Source of the DNA: Paracoccus homiensis
Lineage (GTDB): Bacteria; Pseudomonadota; Alphaproteobacteria; Rhodobacterales; Rhodobacteraceae
NCBI RefSeq assembly: GCF_900111675.1
Contig: NZ_FOHO01000006.1
Coordinates: forward strand, 161,224 to 225,223
Length of the DNA: 64,000 nucleotides
Reading direction: 5' to 3'
The position numbers and the translations under genes are program-made. Of the stretch, positions 1 to 9,245 are shown in pieces (within the stretch, counting starts at the first letter, position 1; every line of letters starts with the position of its first letter). The notes below the pieces were generated by a model. It was not told the origin of the DNA, did no database searches, and was given only the letters and a program-made list of their open reading frames with translations.

Positions 1-251
1 CCCGCGATGCGGCCTCGGCGGGTGGCGATGCCCTGACCCTGTCGCCGATGCCGGGACTGGTGAAGGCCGTCCATGTCAGCGCGGGGCAGGAGGTGAAGGC
101 AGGCGACAGGCTGGCCGTGCTGGAAGCGATGAAGATGGAACACAGTCTGACCGCCGCCCGCGACGGCACCGTGGCCGAGGTTCTGGCCCAGGCCGGCGAT
201 CAGGTCGAGGCCGGCGCACCGCTGATCCGTCTGGAAGAGGAAGAGGCATGA
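1..251 (+). CDS. Biotin carboxyl-carrier end of an acyl-CoA carboxylase alpha subunit (5' truncated by window)
   Basis: Only the C-terminal end is present; the frame is open from base 3. The visible part is a biotinyl domain with the AMKM motif whose lysine carries biotin, followed by the usual second hammerhead repeat and an acidic tail. In the full enzyme this domain shuttles carboxybiotin from the biotin carboxylase to the carboxyltransferase subunit in the cytoplasm. HMG-CoA lyase and an enoyl-CoA hydratase follow directly, which suggests the methylcrotonyl-CoA carboxylase alpha subunit of leucine degradation. A propionyl- or acetyl-CoA carboxylase alpha subunit cannot be excluded without the upstream sequence. 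It overlaps the next gene by four bases (ATGA). Confidence 0.9.
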   Translation, partial: RDAASAGGDALTLSPMPGLVKAVHVSAGQEVKAGDRLAVLEAMKMEHSLTAARDGTVAEVLAQAGDQVEAGAPLIRLEEEEA

Positions 252-901
252 TCCGCCTGCACCATATCCCCGGCTCGCGCTCGATGCGGGTGTTGTGGCT
301 GCTAGAGGAACTGGGGCTGGACTGCGATCTGCAGAACTGGTCGCTGACCGATGGCAGCCTGCGCCGCCCGGACTTCGTCGCGATGTCGCCCGCCGGACGC
401 ATTCCCGCATTGGAAATCGACGGGCGTGCGATCTTTGAATCCGGCGCGATCATCCAGTACCTGACCGAGCGTCAGGGCCAGTTGGCCCCCGCGCCGGGCG
501 ATCCCGAACGCGCGGAATTTCTGGAATGGATCGGCTTTGCGGAAACGCAGGCCAATATCATTCAGGCGCTGAACATCCATCACATCTTTCTGCGCCCCGA
601 AGCGGCGCGGTCGGTCCCGCTGATGAAACTGGACACGAAACGGCTGGCGGTGACGGCGGCCGCCTTGGACCGGCATCTGACGGATCACGACACGCTGCTG
701 GCCTCGGGTTTTTCCGCTGCCGACTGCATGCTGGGCTTCAACATTCAGGCGCTGTTCCGTTTTCTGCCCGAAGGCGACTATCCCAACCTGACCGCCTATC
801 GCGACCGGATGACCGCCCGCCCGGCCTATCGCCGGGCCGAAGAACGTGGCGGGTCCGATGCAATCTATGCGCAGGATTTCTACGAGGTGCCCCATGACTG
901 A
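248..901 (+). CDS. Glutathione S-transferase family protein
   Basis: 217 residues, the normal size for a cytosolic GST. An N-terminal thioredoxin-like domain (about residues 1-80) contains the glutathione-site pattern PALEIDG followed by ESGAIIQYL, and an all-helical C-terminal domain follows. It starts inside the stop of the carboxylase subunit gene (ATGA overlap) and its stop overlaps the HMG-CoA lyase start by eight bases, so it is translationally coupled within a leucine catabolism operon. The substrate is unknown. A role in glutathione-dependent handling of CoA-ester intermediates is only inferred from context. Confidence 0.88.
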   Translation: MIRLHHIPGSRSMRVLWLLEELGLDCDLQNWSLTDGSLRRPDFVAMSPAGRIPALEIDGRAIFESGAIIQYLTERQGQLAPAPGDPERAEFLEWIGFAETQANIIQALNIHHIFLRPEAARSVPLMKLDTKRLAVTAAALDRHLTDHDTLLASGFSAADCMLGFNIQALFRFLPEGDYPNLTAYRDRMTARPAYRRAEERGGSDAIYAQDFYEVPHD

Positions 902-1757
902 GAAGGTCGAAATCTTCGAGATGGGCCCGCGCGACGGGTTGCAGAATGAAAAGCGCCTGATTCCGGCCGCCGACAAGATCGCGCTTGTCGATCTGCTGTC
1001 GCGATGCGGCTTCCGGCGGATCGAGGTGACCAGCTTTGTCAGCCCGAAATGGGTGCCGCAAATGGCCGATGCGGCGCAGGTCATGGCCGGGATCACGCGC
1101 GCGCCCGGCGTCAGCTACGCCGTGCTGACCCCGAACATGAAGGGATGCGAGGGCGCACGCGCGGCCCGCGCCGATGAGGTCGCGATCTTTGCCAGCGCCT
1201 CGGAAGGGTTCAGCAAGGCCAATCTGAATGCCACCATCGCCGAAAGCCTTGATCGCTTTCGCCCGGTGGCCGAGGCCGCGCGGGCCGACGGAATCCGGGT
1301 GCGCGGTTATGTCAGCGTGGTGACCGATTGCCCCTATGACGGACCGACGCCGCCAGAAAATGTCGCGCGTGTCGCGGCCGCGCTGCGCGATATGGGCTGC
1401 TACGAGATCAGCCTTGGCGATACGATCGGGCAGGGTCGTCCCGAAACAATCGATGCGATGTTGTCGGCGGTCCTGAAGGAACTGCCCGTCGAACAGCTGG
1501 CCGGGCATTATCACGACACTGCCGGGCGGGCGCTGGACAATATCGTGGCCAGCCTTGCACGCGGGCTGCGGGTGTTTGACGCGGCAGTGGGCGGTCTGGG
1601 CGGCTGCCCCTATGCGCCCGGCGCGAAAGGCAATGTCGCGACCGAAAAGGTGGCGCGGCATCTGGCGGCCTCGGGCTATGAAACCGGGCTGGACATGGAA
1701 CTGATCGAACAGGCCGCCGACATGGCGCGCGGTCTGCAAGGGGGCGGCGATGTATAA
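894..1757 (+). CDS. mvaB: Hydroxymethylglutaryl-CoA lyase
   Basis: 287 residues. It cleaves 3-hydroxy-3-methylglutaryl-CoA to acetoacetate and acetyl-CoA, the last step of leucine degradation. The N-terminal EMGPRDGLQNE motif, with the catalytic Arg and the metal-binding Asp of the DRE-TIM metallolyases, and the GGCPYAPGAKGN loop with the catalytic cysteine are both present. The ATG at 894 is chosen because the family motif follows within ten codons and it overlaps the GST stop. A further in-frame start at 846 would add an unrelated 16-residue tail. It overlaps the downstream hydratase by eight bases. Confidence 0.95.
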   Translation: MTEKVEIFEMGPRDGLQNEKRLIPAADKIALVDLLSRCGFRRIEVTSFVSPKWVPQMADAAQVMAGITRAPGVSYAVLTPNMKGCEGARAARADEVAIFASASEGFSKANLNATIAESLDRFRPVAEAARADGIRVRGYVSVVTDCPYDGPTPPENVARVAAALRDMGCYEISLGDTIGQGRPETIDAMLSAVLKELPVEQLAGHYHDTAGRALDNIVASLARGLRVFDAAVGGLGGCPYAPGAKGNVATEKVARHLAASGYETGLDMELIEQAADMARGLQGGGDV

Positions 1758-2532
1758 CACGATCAAGATCGAGACCGATGCGCGGGGCGTGGCGACGCTG
1801 TGGCTGGCGCGGTCGGAAAAGCATAACGCCCTGTCCCAAGAAATGATGCAGGAACTGACCGATGCCGCGGCCCGTCTGGGGCAGGATCCGGCGGTGCGGG
1901 TCGTCGTGCTGGCCGCCGAGGGTGCCAGTTTCTGTGCCGGTGGCGATCTAGCATGGATGAAATCGCAGATGCAGGTCGATGCCGAAACCCGCCGTGATGG
2001 GGCGCGGGTGCTGGCCGGGATGCTGTCGGCGCTGAACCTGCTGCCGAAACCGCTGATCGGCAAGGTTCAGGGCAATGCCTTTGGCGGCGGCGTCGGCATG
2101 ATGTCGGTCTGCGATATCGCCATCGCCTCGCGCGATGCGAAATTCGGCCTGACCGAGGTCAAGCTGGGCCTGATCCCGGCCACTATCGGTCCCTATGTTC
2201 TGGCCCGCATGGGCGAGGACAAGGCGCGACGCGTCTATTTTTCGGGGCGGATCTTCGGCGCGGAAGAGGCGGTCGGCCTGAACCTTGCGGCCCGCGCCGT
2301 GCCGCTGGCCGATCTGGATCAGGCGGTCGAGGATGAGGTCGCGCCTTTCCTGTTGGGTGCGCCGGGGGCGATCGCCGCCGCCAAGGCTCAGTGCCGCGCC
2401 CTTGGCCCGCGCATCGATCAGGCGGTGATCGAGGACAGCATCGACCGGCTTGTCGCCGCGTGGGAAGGCAGCGAGGCCCCCGAAGGGATTGGCGCATTCT
2501 TCGACAAACGCAAACCGATATGGCAGGCTTGA
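1750..2532 (+). CDS. Enoyl-CoA hydratase/isomerase family protein, likely methylglutaconyl-CoA hydratase
   Basis: 260 residues with the crotonase fold. The oxyanion-hole segments AEGASFCAGGDLAWMKSQM and GNAFGGGVGMMSVCDIAIA are visible, as is the EVKLGLIPATIGPYV stretch. In the leucine pathway this enzyme hydrates 3-methylglutaconyl-CoA to HMG-CoA, and its position directly after HMG-CoA lyase in an overlapping operon supports that substrate. Crotonase sequences alone do not fix the substrate. Confidence 0.9.
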   Translation: MYNTIKIETDARGVATLWLARSEKHNALSQEMMQELTDAAARLGQDPAVRVVVLAAEGASFCAGGDLAWMKSQMQVDAETRRDGARVLAGMLSALNLLPKPLIGKVQGNAFGGGVGMMSVCDIAIASRDAKFGLTEVKLGLIPATIGPYVLARMGEDKARRVYFSGRIFGAEEAVGLNLAARAVPLADLDQAVEDEVAPFLLGAPGAIAAAKAQCRALGPRIDQAVIEDSIDRLVAAWEGSEAPEGIGAFFDKRKPIWQA

Positions 2533-2561
2533 TCCGACCCTGACAGGGAAAGGATCGCATC

Positions 2562-2972
2562 ATGAAGATCACGGTCGAGGCGCTGGTCAAGGCGCCCGTC
2601 GACACCGTCTGGCGCTGCTGGACCACGCCGCAGGATATCATGGCGTGGAACGCCGCGTCGGACGATTGGCACACGACCGCCGCCACGGTCGATCTGCGCG
2701 AGGGCGGTCGGTTTTCCTCGCGGATGGAGGCCAGGGACGGCAGCATGGGCTTTGATTTCGCGGGCCTCTATCGCCGCGTCGAACCGCCCCGTCTGTTGCA
2801 GGCGGTGATGGCGGACGGGCGCGAAATTCTGGTCGAGTTCCTGCCGCAGGACGGTGCCGTTCTGGTCCGCGAAACCTTCGATGCCGAGGACCAGCATCCT
2901 GCCCAGATGCAGCGGCAGGGCTGGCAGGCGATCCTTGATCGCTTTGCCGCCCATGTCGAAGGCGTGGCCTGA
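2562..2972 (+). CDS. SRPBCC (AHSA1-like) domain protein
   Basis: 136 residues matching the activator-of-Hsp90-like START superfamily. It begins with the typical ITVEALVKAPVDTVWRCWT pattern and has the WNAASDDWHT segment of polyketide-cyclase-like ligand-binding folds. Function is unknown; members bind hydrophobic ligands or act as stress proteins. It lies 29 bases after the hydratase with an AGGGAAAGG Shine-Dalgarno region, so it probably belongs to the same transcript. Confidence 0.85.
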   Translation: MKITVEALVKAPVDTVWRCWTTPQDIMAWNAASDDWHTTAATVDLREGGRFSSRMEARDGSMGFDFAGLYRRVEPPRLLQAVMADGREILVEFLPQDGAVLVRETFDAEDQHPAQMQRQGWQAILDRFAAHVEGVA

Positions 2973-2998
2973 ATTTCGGCGCCCGCCATCCGGGTATG

Positions 2999-3031
2999 AA
3001 AAAGCCCCGCTGCACTGCCATGCAACGGGGC
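2999..3031 (-). terminator. Rho-independent terminator of glyA
   Basis: The arms GCCCCG (3004-3009) and CGGGGC (3026-3031), extended by TGCA/TGCA after one mismatch, enclose a six-base loop. Read on the minus strand the stem is followed by five T (AAAAA at 2999-3003 on the plus strand). It lies about 20 bases after the glyA stop. The plus-strand gene that ends at 2972 has no T run after the hairpin. Confidence 0.8.
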
Positions 3032-3051
3032 GAGGCGTTCTGCTATAGAAC

Positions 3052-4347
<1,296 letters not shown>

Positions 4348-4521
4348 GGTCTCGCGTCCTCTCGGGCTAGGGTGCGGCGGAATGGCTGCGTCTTAACGCA
4401 AGGACAGTTTTACCGAAAGTGACAAAACGACGCCTTTGCGCCCGGTTGCGTCCTGTGGTGGTCTTGTGTTCGGCAGTCTTCGCGTCAATGCTGCGCCGAC
4501 GCAGGGAGGGCCCGTGACCGA

Positions 4522-5283
4522 ATGACCGCGAATATCCATTTCACCGCAAGTCAGGCCGAAATGGCGCAAACCGCGCTGGCGCGACTGTCCGACCGCTATG
4601 GCAATGCCAGCCCCCAGACCGCCGATGTGGTCGTGGCACTGGGGGGCGATGGGTTCATGTTGCAGACGCTGCATGCGATGCAGGGGACCGGCAAGCCGGT
4701 CTATGGCATGAATCGCGGTACTGTCGGCTTTCTGATGAACGGCTATTCCGAAGAGGCGCTGCCCGAACGGCTAGCCGCCGCGGAAGAGGCGATCATCAAT
4801 CCGCTGCGCATGACCGCGACCTGCCGCGACGGCGGACGGCACGAGGCGCTGGCCATCAACGAGGTCAGCCTGCTGCGCGAGGGTCCGCAGGCCGCCAAGT
4901 TGCGCATCCATGTCGATGGCCGGGTGCGGATGCCGGAACTGGTCTGCGATGGGGTGCTGCTGGCGACGCCCGCAGGGTCGACGGCCTATAACTATTCCGC
5001 CCACGGCCCGATCCTGCCCATCGATTCCGAGGTTCTTGCCCTGACCGCGATCGCGCCGTTCCGTCCGCGCCGCTGGCGGGGGGCCTTGCTGCCGAAGAAT
5101 GCGCATGTCGCCTTCGAGGTTCTGAACCCCGAACGCCGGCCCGTCATGGCCGATGCGGATTCGCGGTCGGTCCGTCACGTCACCTGGGTCGAGGTTCACA
5201 GCGCGTCGGACGTGTCGCATCAGTTGCTGTTCGATCCCGGCCACGGATTGCAGGAACGGCTTTTGCGGGAACAGTTCGTCTGA
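4522..5283 (+). CDS. nadK: NAD kinase
   Basis: 253 residues. It phosphorylates NAD to NADP with ATP or polyphosphate. The [11 protein letters not shown] motif with the catalytic Asp, the [12 protein letters not shown] segment and the [13 protein letters not shown] nucleotide-binding loop are intact. It is diverged from glyA with a 174-base gap that must hold both promoters, and it ends three bases before the convergent next gene with no terminator visible between them. Confidence 0.96.
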   Translation: MTANIHFTASQAEMAQTALARLSDRYGNASPQTADVVVALGGDGFMLQTLHAMQGTGKPVYGMNRGTVGFLMNGYSEEALPERLAAAEEAIINPLRMTATCRDGGRHEALAINEVSLLREGPQAAKLRIHVDGRVRMPELVCDGVLLATPAGSTAYNYSAHGPILPIDSEVLALTAIAPFRPRRWRGALLPKNAHVAFEVLNPERRPVMADADSRSVRHVTWVEVHSASDVSHQLLFDPGHGLQERLLREQFV

Positions 5284-5286
5284 CGC

Positions 5287-6309
5287 CTAACCGGCGCAGA
5301 TCTGTTGCAACGCCAGCCATTGCTGATCGGTCAGCAGGGTTGCGGGCTTGCCGCCATTGCGCATCGGGTCCTGCTCGATCAGGTTCAGCACGCTTTGCCC
5401 GGTCGGGTCCAACGTGCGGGCATAAGGCTCTGCGCCAATGCCGCGACGGCCCAGTTCTTCCAGCAGGGGGCCGTCCTCGGGCATGGGGGCTGGTTCGGAC
5501 AGCAGCGTCTGCCCATAGCCGCGCAGCGCCCCTTGGGGCAGGGTGCCAAGCGTCATCAGCCGCAGCACGGCCTGCGTTCCGGCATAATCCAGCGCGTCTT
5601 GCAGGGTCTGTTCGTCCGACACCGCCAGTTTGGCCGCGATCAGATGCGCGGCGGCGGCTTCCGGTCCGTCATGGGTTTCCAGCAGATCCGCGCCCATCAC
5701 ATACAGATCGCCGGGCAGGCGGCGCGCGCCATTGACCGGCGCGGGCACCACGCGGATTGCGCTGTCGGTACCGGTGATACGCGGGGCCGACCAGTCCAGC
5801 ACCGCTTGTCCCGATTTGCGTGTGCAGACCGCGCCCGTGCTTTGGGCAATATCGGCCAGAACCGCCAGCCCGACATCCCGGGCCTGTGCGGGGGGCGCGA
5901 TCCGGGCGGCATGACGGATCAGCGCGTCGGGCAGCCAGACGACCGCCGCCGCGGCCATCGCCAGCGCCGCGACCACGAACAGACCGCCGCGCAGGCGACC
6001 GGGATGGGCGCGGCGCGACAGGGTGGCCCGCAGGACACGCTCGATCGCGTCGATCATCAGCGGATCATCGACTTCCAGCGTCTCGTCGGGTTCGCGCATG
6101 TTCGGCGTGTACAGCGCGGGGATCTTGCCGGGGTTCAGCCGGGTGATCGAGGGCAGCGACCAATGCGACAGCGGCTTGTCGGATTTTGGATCGCTAAGGA
6201 TCAGTGTCGCATCGCCGACCGATACGATCACATCGCGAAGGCGCGCCTTGGGCGTTTCCCGCCACGCGCCCTGCGCCTCGAGGCGTTCGAATTCTTTCAG
6301 CGCCGTCAT
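5287..6309 (-). CDS. Conserved single-pass membrane protein of unknown function
   Basis: 340 residues, no family recognised. The N-terminal 100 residues look cytoplasmic. A hydrophobic segment (about residues 108-127, LFVVAALAMAAAAVVWLPDA) then predicts one membrane span, with a C-terminal part of about 210 residues probably in the periplasm. It contains two cysteines, one near residue 157 and one three residues from the C terminus. It lies between nadK (convergent, three-base gap) and rpoH (same strand, 92 bases upstream), so it may be co-transcribed with rpoH. Confidence 0.75.
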   Translation of the reverse strand: MTALKEFERLEAQGAWRETPKARLRDVIVSVGDATLILSDPKSDKPLSHWSLPSITRLNPGKIPALYTPNMREPDETLEVDDPLMIDAIERVLRATLSRRAHPGRLRGGLFVVAALAMAAAAVVWLPDALIRHAARIAPPAQARDVGLAVLADIAQSTGAVCTRKSGQAVLDWSAPRITGTDSAIRVVPAPVNGARRLPGDLYVMGADLLETHDGPEAAAAHLIAAKLAVSDEQTLQDALDYAGTQAVLRLMTLGTLPQGALRGYGQTLLSEPAPMPEDGPLLEELGRRGIGAEPYARTLDPTGQSVLNLIEQDPMRNGGKPATLLTDQQWLALQQICAG

Positions 6310-6400
6310 GATCGTGGGAACTGCCCGGATTTTTCCGACACCATAACGTCGGCGTGATCCGGGTCAATATCCCCCGAGGGGCAGGGGATTGGCCTGGCCG

Positions 6401-7309
6401 TCACTCTTCCCCGTCGGGGATGCGCATTCCCTTTTCGCGCGCCAGGGTCCGCATCCGTCCCTGCAGCTTTTCAAAGGCCCGCACCTCGATCTGGCGGATC
6501 CGTTCGCGCGACACGTCATAGCGCGCGGAAAGATCCTCCAGCGTCATCGGGTCGTCGCGCAGGCGGCGTTCCATCAGGATGTCCTTTTCACGATCGTTCA
6601 GGACATCCATCGCGGCAAGCAGCATCTGCCGACGTGTATCCAGTTCCTCGGATTCGGCATAGGCGTCCGCCTGATTGGCGTCTTCGTCTTCCAGCCAGTC
6701 CTGCCATTGCGCGGTGGATTCGCCGTCGCCTGCGCCGACCTGCGCGTTCAGCGATGCGTCACCACCCGACAGGCGGCGATTCATGTCGATGACTTCCTGT
6801 TCGGTGACGTTCAGATCATTTGCGATCTGGGCCACGTTTTCCGGACGCAGGTCGCCATCTTCCAAGGCGCCGATTCGGGATTTCGCCTTGCGCAGGTTGA
6901 AGAACAATTTCTTCTGGGCGCTGGTCGTGCCCATCTTCACCAGCGACCAGGACCGCAGGATATATTCTTGGATCGAGGCGCGGATCCACCACATCGCATA
7001 GGTCGCCAGACGGAAGCCCTTTTCGGGGTCGAAGCGCTTGACCGCCTGCATCAGGCCGACATTCGCCTCGGAAATCACTTCGGCCTGGGGCAGGCCATAG
7101 CCGCGATAGCCCATCGCAATCTTTGCGGCCAGCCGCAGGTGGCTGGTGACCATCTTGTGGGCGGCCTCGCTGTCCTCGTGATCGACCCACGCCTTGGCCA
7201 GCATATATTCCTCTTCGGGTTCCAGCAGGGGAAACTTGCGGATCTCTTGCAGGTACCGGTTCAGACCCTGTTCGGGACTGGGGGCGGGGAGATTGCCATA
7301 ATTTGCCAT
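6401..7309 (-). CDS. rpoH: RNA polymerase sigma-32 factor RpoH
   Basis: 302 residues. It directs RNA polymerase to heat-shock promoters. Region 2 contains YMLAKAW and the RLATYAMWWIRASIQEYIL core-binding and -10-recognition stretch, followed by the diagnostic RpoH box QKKLFFNLRKAK. Region 4 ends with the ARYDVSRERIRQIEVRAFEKL helix-turn-helix. The start at 7309 has an AAAGG Shine-Dalgarno nine bases upstream. The 158-base leader contains a perfect 8-bp hairpin, described separately. Confidence 0.97.
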   Translation of the reverse strand: MANYGNLPAPSPEQGLNRYLQEIRKFPLLEPEEEYMLAKAWVDHEDSEAAHKMVTSHLRLAAKIAMGYRGYGLPQAEVISEANVGLMQAVKRFDPEKGFRLATYAMWWIRASIQEYILRSWSLVKMGTTSAQKKLFFNLRKAKSRIGALEDGDLRPENVAQIANDLNVTEQEVIDMNRRLSGGDASLNAQVGAGDGESTAQWQDWLEDEDANQADAYAESEELDTRRQMLLAAMDVLNDREKDILMERRLRDDPMTLEDLSARYDVSRERIRQIEVRAFEKLQGRMRTLAREKGMRIPDGEE

Positions 7310-7351
7310 CAGCGGGGCCTTTCACAACAGACCGGGAAACGCGGCGTGCGG

Positions 7352-7369
7352 GCATGGGGTTCCCCATGC
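7352..7369 (-). other. Perfect hairpin in the rpoH leader
   Basis: GCATGGGG (7352-7359), a TT loop, and CCCCATGC (7362-7369) form an uninterrupted dyad about 43 bases upstream of the rpoH start codon. It could be an operator, or an RNA hairpin folding around a tight loop. No T run follows, so it is not a terminator. Its role is unknown. Confidence 0.5.
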
Positions 7370-7467
7370 GCGGGGTGCAGCGCCTTGGAAGTCAAAGTCG
7401 GGTCACGACGCCAGATATTCTGCCGAGGTTTCCGGGCCAAGTAACGTGGGAATGCTTCACGTTCATG

Positions 7468-8523
7468 TCAAGCGCGCGTGTCCGCCGCGTGGCCCCCGCT
7501 GTCAGACGGGTGACGAAGCTGGTTCAAAAGATTGGCCATGTCGGCGGGCAGCGGGCTGTCGAAGGCCAGCGGTTCGCCGGTGATCGGGTGATCGAAGCCC
7601 AGATGCGCCGCATGCAGGGCCTGACGCGAAAACGCCGCGATCCGCGCCGCAACCGGGCCAAGCGCCTTGGCCGAGGCCTTGCGTGCCCCGCCGTAAACCG
7701 GATCGCCGATCAGACCCAGCCCGGCATGTGACATATGCACGCGGATCTGGTGGGTGCGGCCGGTTTCAAGGCGGCATTCGACCAGCATCGCGGCGGGCGG
7801 CGTGCCAAAGGACTCGATCATCCGGGCGCGGGTCACCGCATGGCGGCCCTTGTCGAAATAGACCGCCTGCTTTTGCCTGTCGGTTCCGTGCCGGGCCAGG
7901 CGCGAGGTGATCTTCAGGATCGCGCCATCCTCGAAGCTGACGCCGGGTGTGCCGCGCAGGCGGGCATCCGCGCCGTCAATCACTCCATGAGCCAGCGCAA
8001 GATAGCGGCGCTGCGCGCTATGCGCCTCGAACTGGGCGGCAAGGCCGTGATGGGCGCGGTCCGATTTCGCGACGACCAGCAGCCCCGAGGTGTCCTTGTC
8101 GATGCGATGCACGATGCCCGGACGCTTTTCGCCGCCAATCCCCGACAGGCTGTCGCCGCAATGGGCCAGCAGCGCGTTGACCAGCGTCCCCGACGGGCTG
8201 CCCGGCGCGGGATGGACGACCATGCCCGCCGGTTTGTCGACGACGATCAACTCGTCATCCTCATAGGCGATGACCAGCGGAATCGCCTCGGGCCGGGTTT
8301 CGACGGGTTCGGGATCGGGCAGGGCGATCAGGTATTCCTGCCCCTCGCTAACGCGCGCCTTGCCGTCGCGAACGACGCCCGATGGCCCCGAAATCGCGCC
8401 ATCGGCCAGAAGTTTCGACAGACGCGACCGCGACAGGCCCGCATCCTCTGGCACCGCAAGCGCAAGCGCCTTATCAAGCCGGTCAGGCGGATTGGCCGGA
8501 ATGGTGACGACAAGGTTGGACAT
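7468..8523 (-). CDS. rluD: RluA-family 23S rRNA pseudouridine synthase, RluD type
   Basis: 351 residues from the ATG at 8523. An N-terminal S4 RNA-binding domain (RLDKALALAVPEDAGLSRSRL) precedes the catalytic domain, which has the HRIDKDTSGLLVVAKS motif with the catalytic Asp and a C-terminal RTHQIRVHMSHAGLGLIGD stretch. The S4 domain and length fit RluD (U1911/1915/1917 of 23S rRNA) better than RluA. The start codon shares CATG with the divergent next gene. Longer in-frame starts would extend antisense into that gene and are rejected. Confidence 0.9.
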   Translation of the reverse strand: MSNLVVTIPANPPDRLDKALALAVPEDAGLSRSRLSKLLADGAISGPSGVVRDGKARVSEGQEYLIALPDPEPVETRPEAIPLVIAYEDDELIVVDKPAGMVVHPAPGSPSGTLVNALLAHCGDSLSGIGGEKRPGIVHRIDKDTSGLLVVAKSDRAHHGLAAQFEAHSAQRRYLALAHGVIDGADARLRGTPGVSFEDGAILKITSRLARHGTDRQKQAVYFDKGRHAVTRARMIESFGTPPAAMLVECRLETGRTHQIRVHMSHAGLGLIGDPVYGGARKASAKALGPVAARIAAFSRQALHAAHLGFDHPITGEPLAFDSPLPADMANLLNQLRHPSDSGGHAADTRA

Positions 8524-8836
8524 GGACGACGATCTTAACGGCTGGAAGGAAACGGCGAAAGCGGTGCCAGAGCTGCGCTTTCTGCGGATGCTGGTGACCG
8601 GGCTGGCGCTGGTCATGGGGCTGGGCATGATCGCCATTGTGGCGCTGCTGTGGATTCGGCTGGGTCAGCCGCAGATGCCGCAACTGCCCGACGCGATCAG
8701 CCTGCCCGAAGGCGCAACCCCCGAGGCGGTTACCTATGGCCGCAACTGGACGGTCATTGTCACCGATCTGGGCGAGGTGCTGCTGTATGATCAGGGGGGC
8801 AGCCTGCGCAGCCGCACCCCTTTGACGGCGCCCTAG
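8522..8836 (+). CDS. Small membrane-anchored protein, DUF6476-like
   Basis: 104 residues with one hydrophobic segment (about residues 24-46) and a short C-terminal soluble part containing YGRNWTVIVTDLGEVLLYD. I recall similar proteins annotated DUF6476 beside RluA-family genes in Rhodobacteraceae; function is unknown. An AAGG Shine-Dalgarno lies seven bases before the ATG, inside the antisense of rluD. Both ends are unusual: its start shares CATG with rluD and its stop shares CTAG with the convergent UbiK-like gene. Confidence 0.8.
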   Translation: MDDDLNGWKETAKAVPELRFLRMLVTGLALVMGLGMIAIVALLWIRLGQPQMPQLPDAISLPEGATPEAVTYGRNWTVIVTDLGEVLLYDQGGSLRSRTPLTAP

Positions 8837-9075
8837 GCGTCTTTTTCAAGCGCGTCCAGGCGGGCCTTCAGCTCGGCATTTTCGGTACGCGCCTTGATCG
8901 CCATTTCGCGCACAGCCTCGAATTCCTCGCGGGTGACGAAATCGCGGTCGGCCAGCCAGCGATCGACCCAGCCCTTCATCGCGGTTTCCGCCTCGGACTT
9001 GGCGCCCTGCGCCACGCCCATCGCATTGGTCATCAGCTTCGAGATATCGTCGAAGAACTTGTTTTCCGTGGTCAT
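8833..9075 (-). CDS. Accessory factor UbiK family / BMFP-domain protein
   Basis: 80 residues, amphipathic and coiled-coil. N-terminal FFDDISKLMTNAMGVAQGAK and C-terminal EFEAVREMAIKARTENAELKARLDALE match the BMFP/UbiK family, trimeric coiled-coil proteins that help ubiquinone synthesis in proteobacteria and bind lipid. The ATG at 9075 opens the conserved MTTENKFFDD start; a longer in-frame ATG at 9126 adds non-conserved sequence. The stop codon shares CTAG with the preceding gene. Confidence 0.85.
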   Translation of the reverse strand: MTTENKFFDDISKLMTNAMGVAQGAKSEAETAMKGWVDRWLADRDFVTREEFEAVREMAIKARTENAELKARLDALEKDA

Positions 9076-9191
9076 CGGTTCTGGACCCCCTTGATCTGCT
9101 TGGCCTGTATATGGGCCGGGTCGCAAAAAGGTTCAATCCGCCCTGAACCGGCGGGCAAGCTCACGTCCCGGTGTGATGGGCCCGGTCTTGG

Positions 9192-9219
9192 TTGACATCG
9201 CCCCTTGCGTGACTAGCGT
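9192..9219 (+). promoter_or_regulatory. Candidate sigma-70 promoter of lgt
   Basis: TTGACA (9192-9197), a 16-base spacer and TAGCGT (9214-9219) lie about 30 bases upstream of the lgt start, in the gap between divergent genes. The -35 is a perfect consensus and the -10 is weak. Confidence 0.5.
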
Positions 9220-9245
9220 GCGCCGCGTCAACCAGCCGAGGCCGC

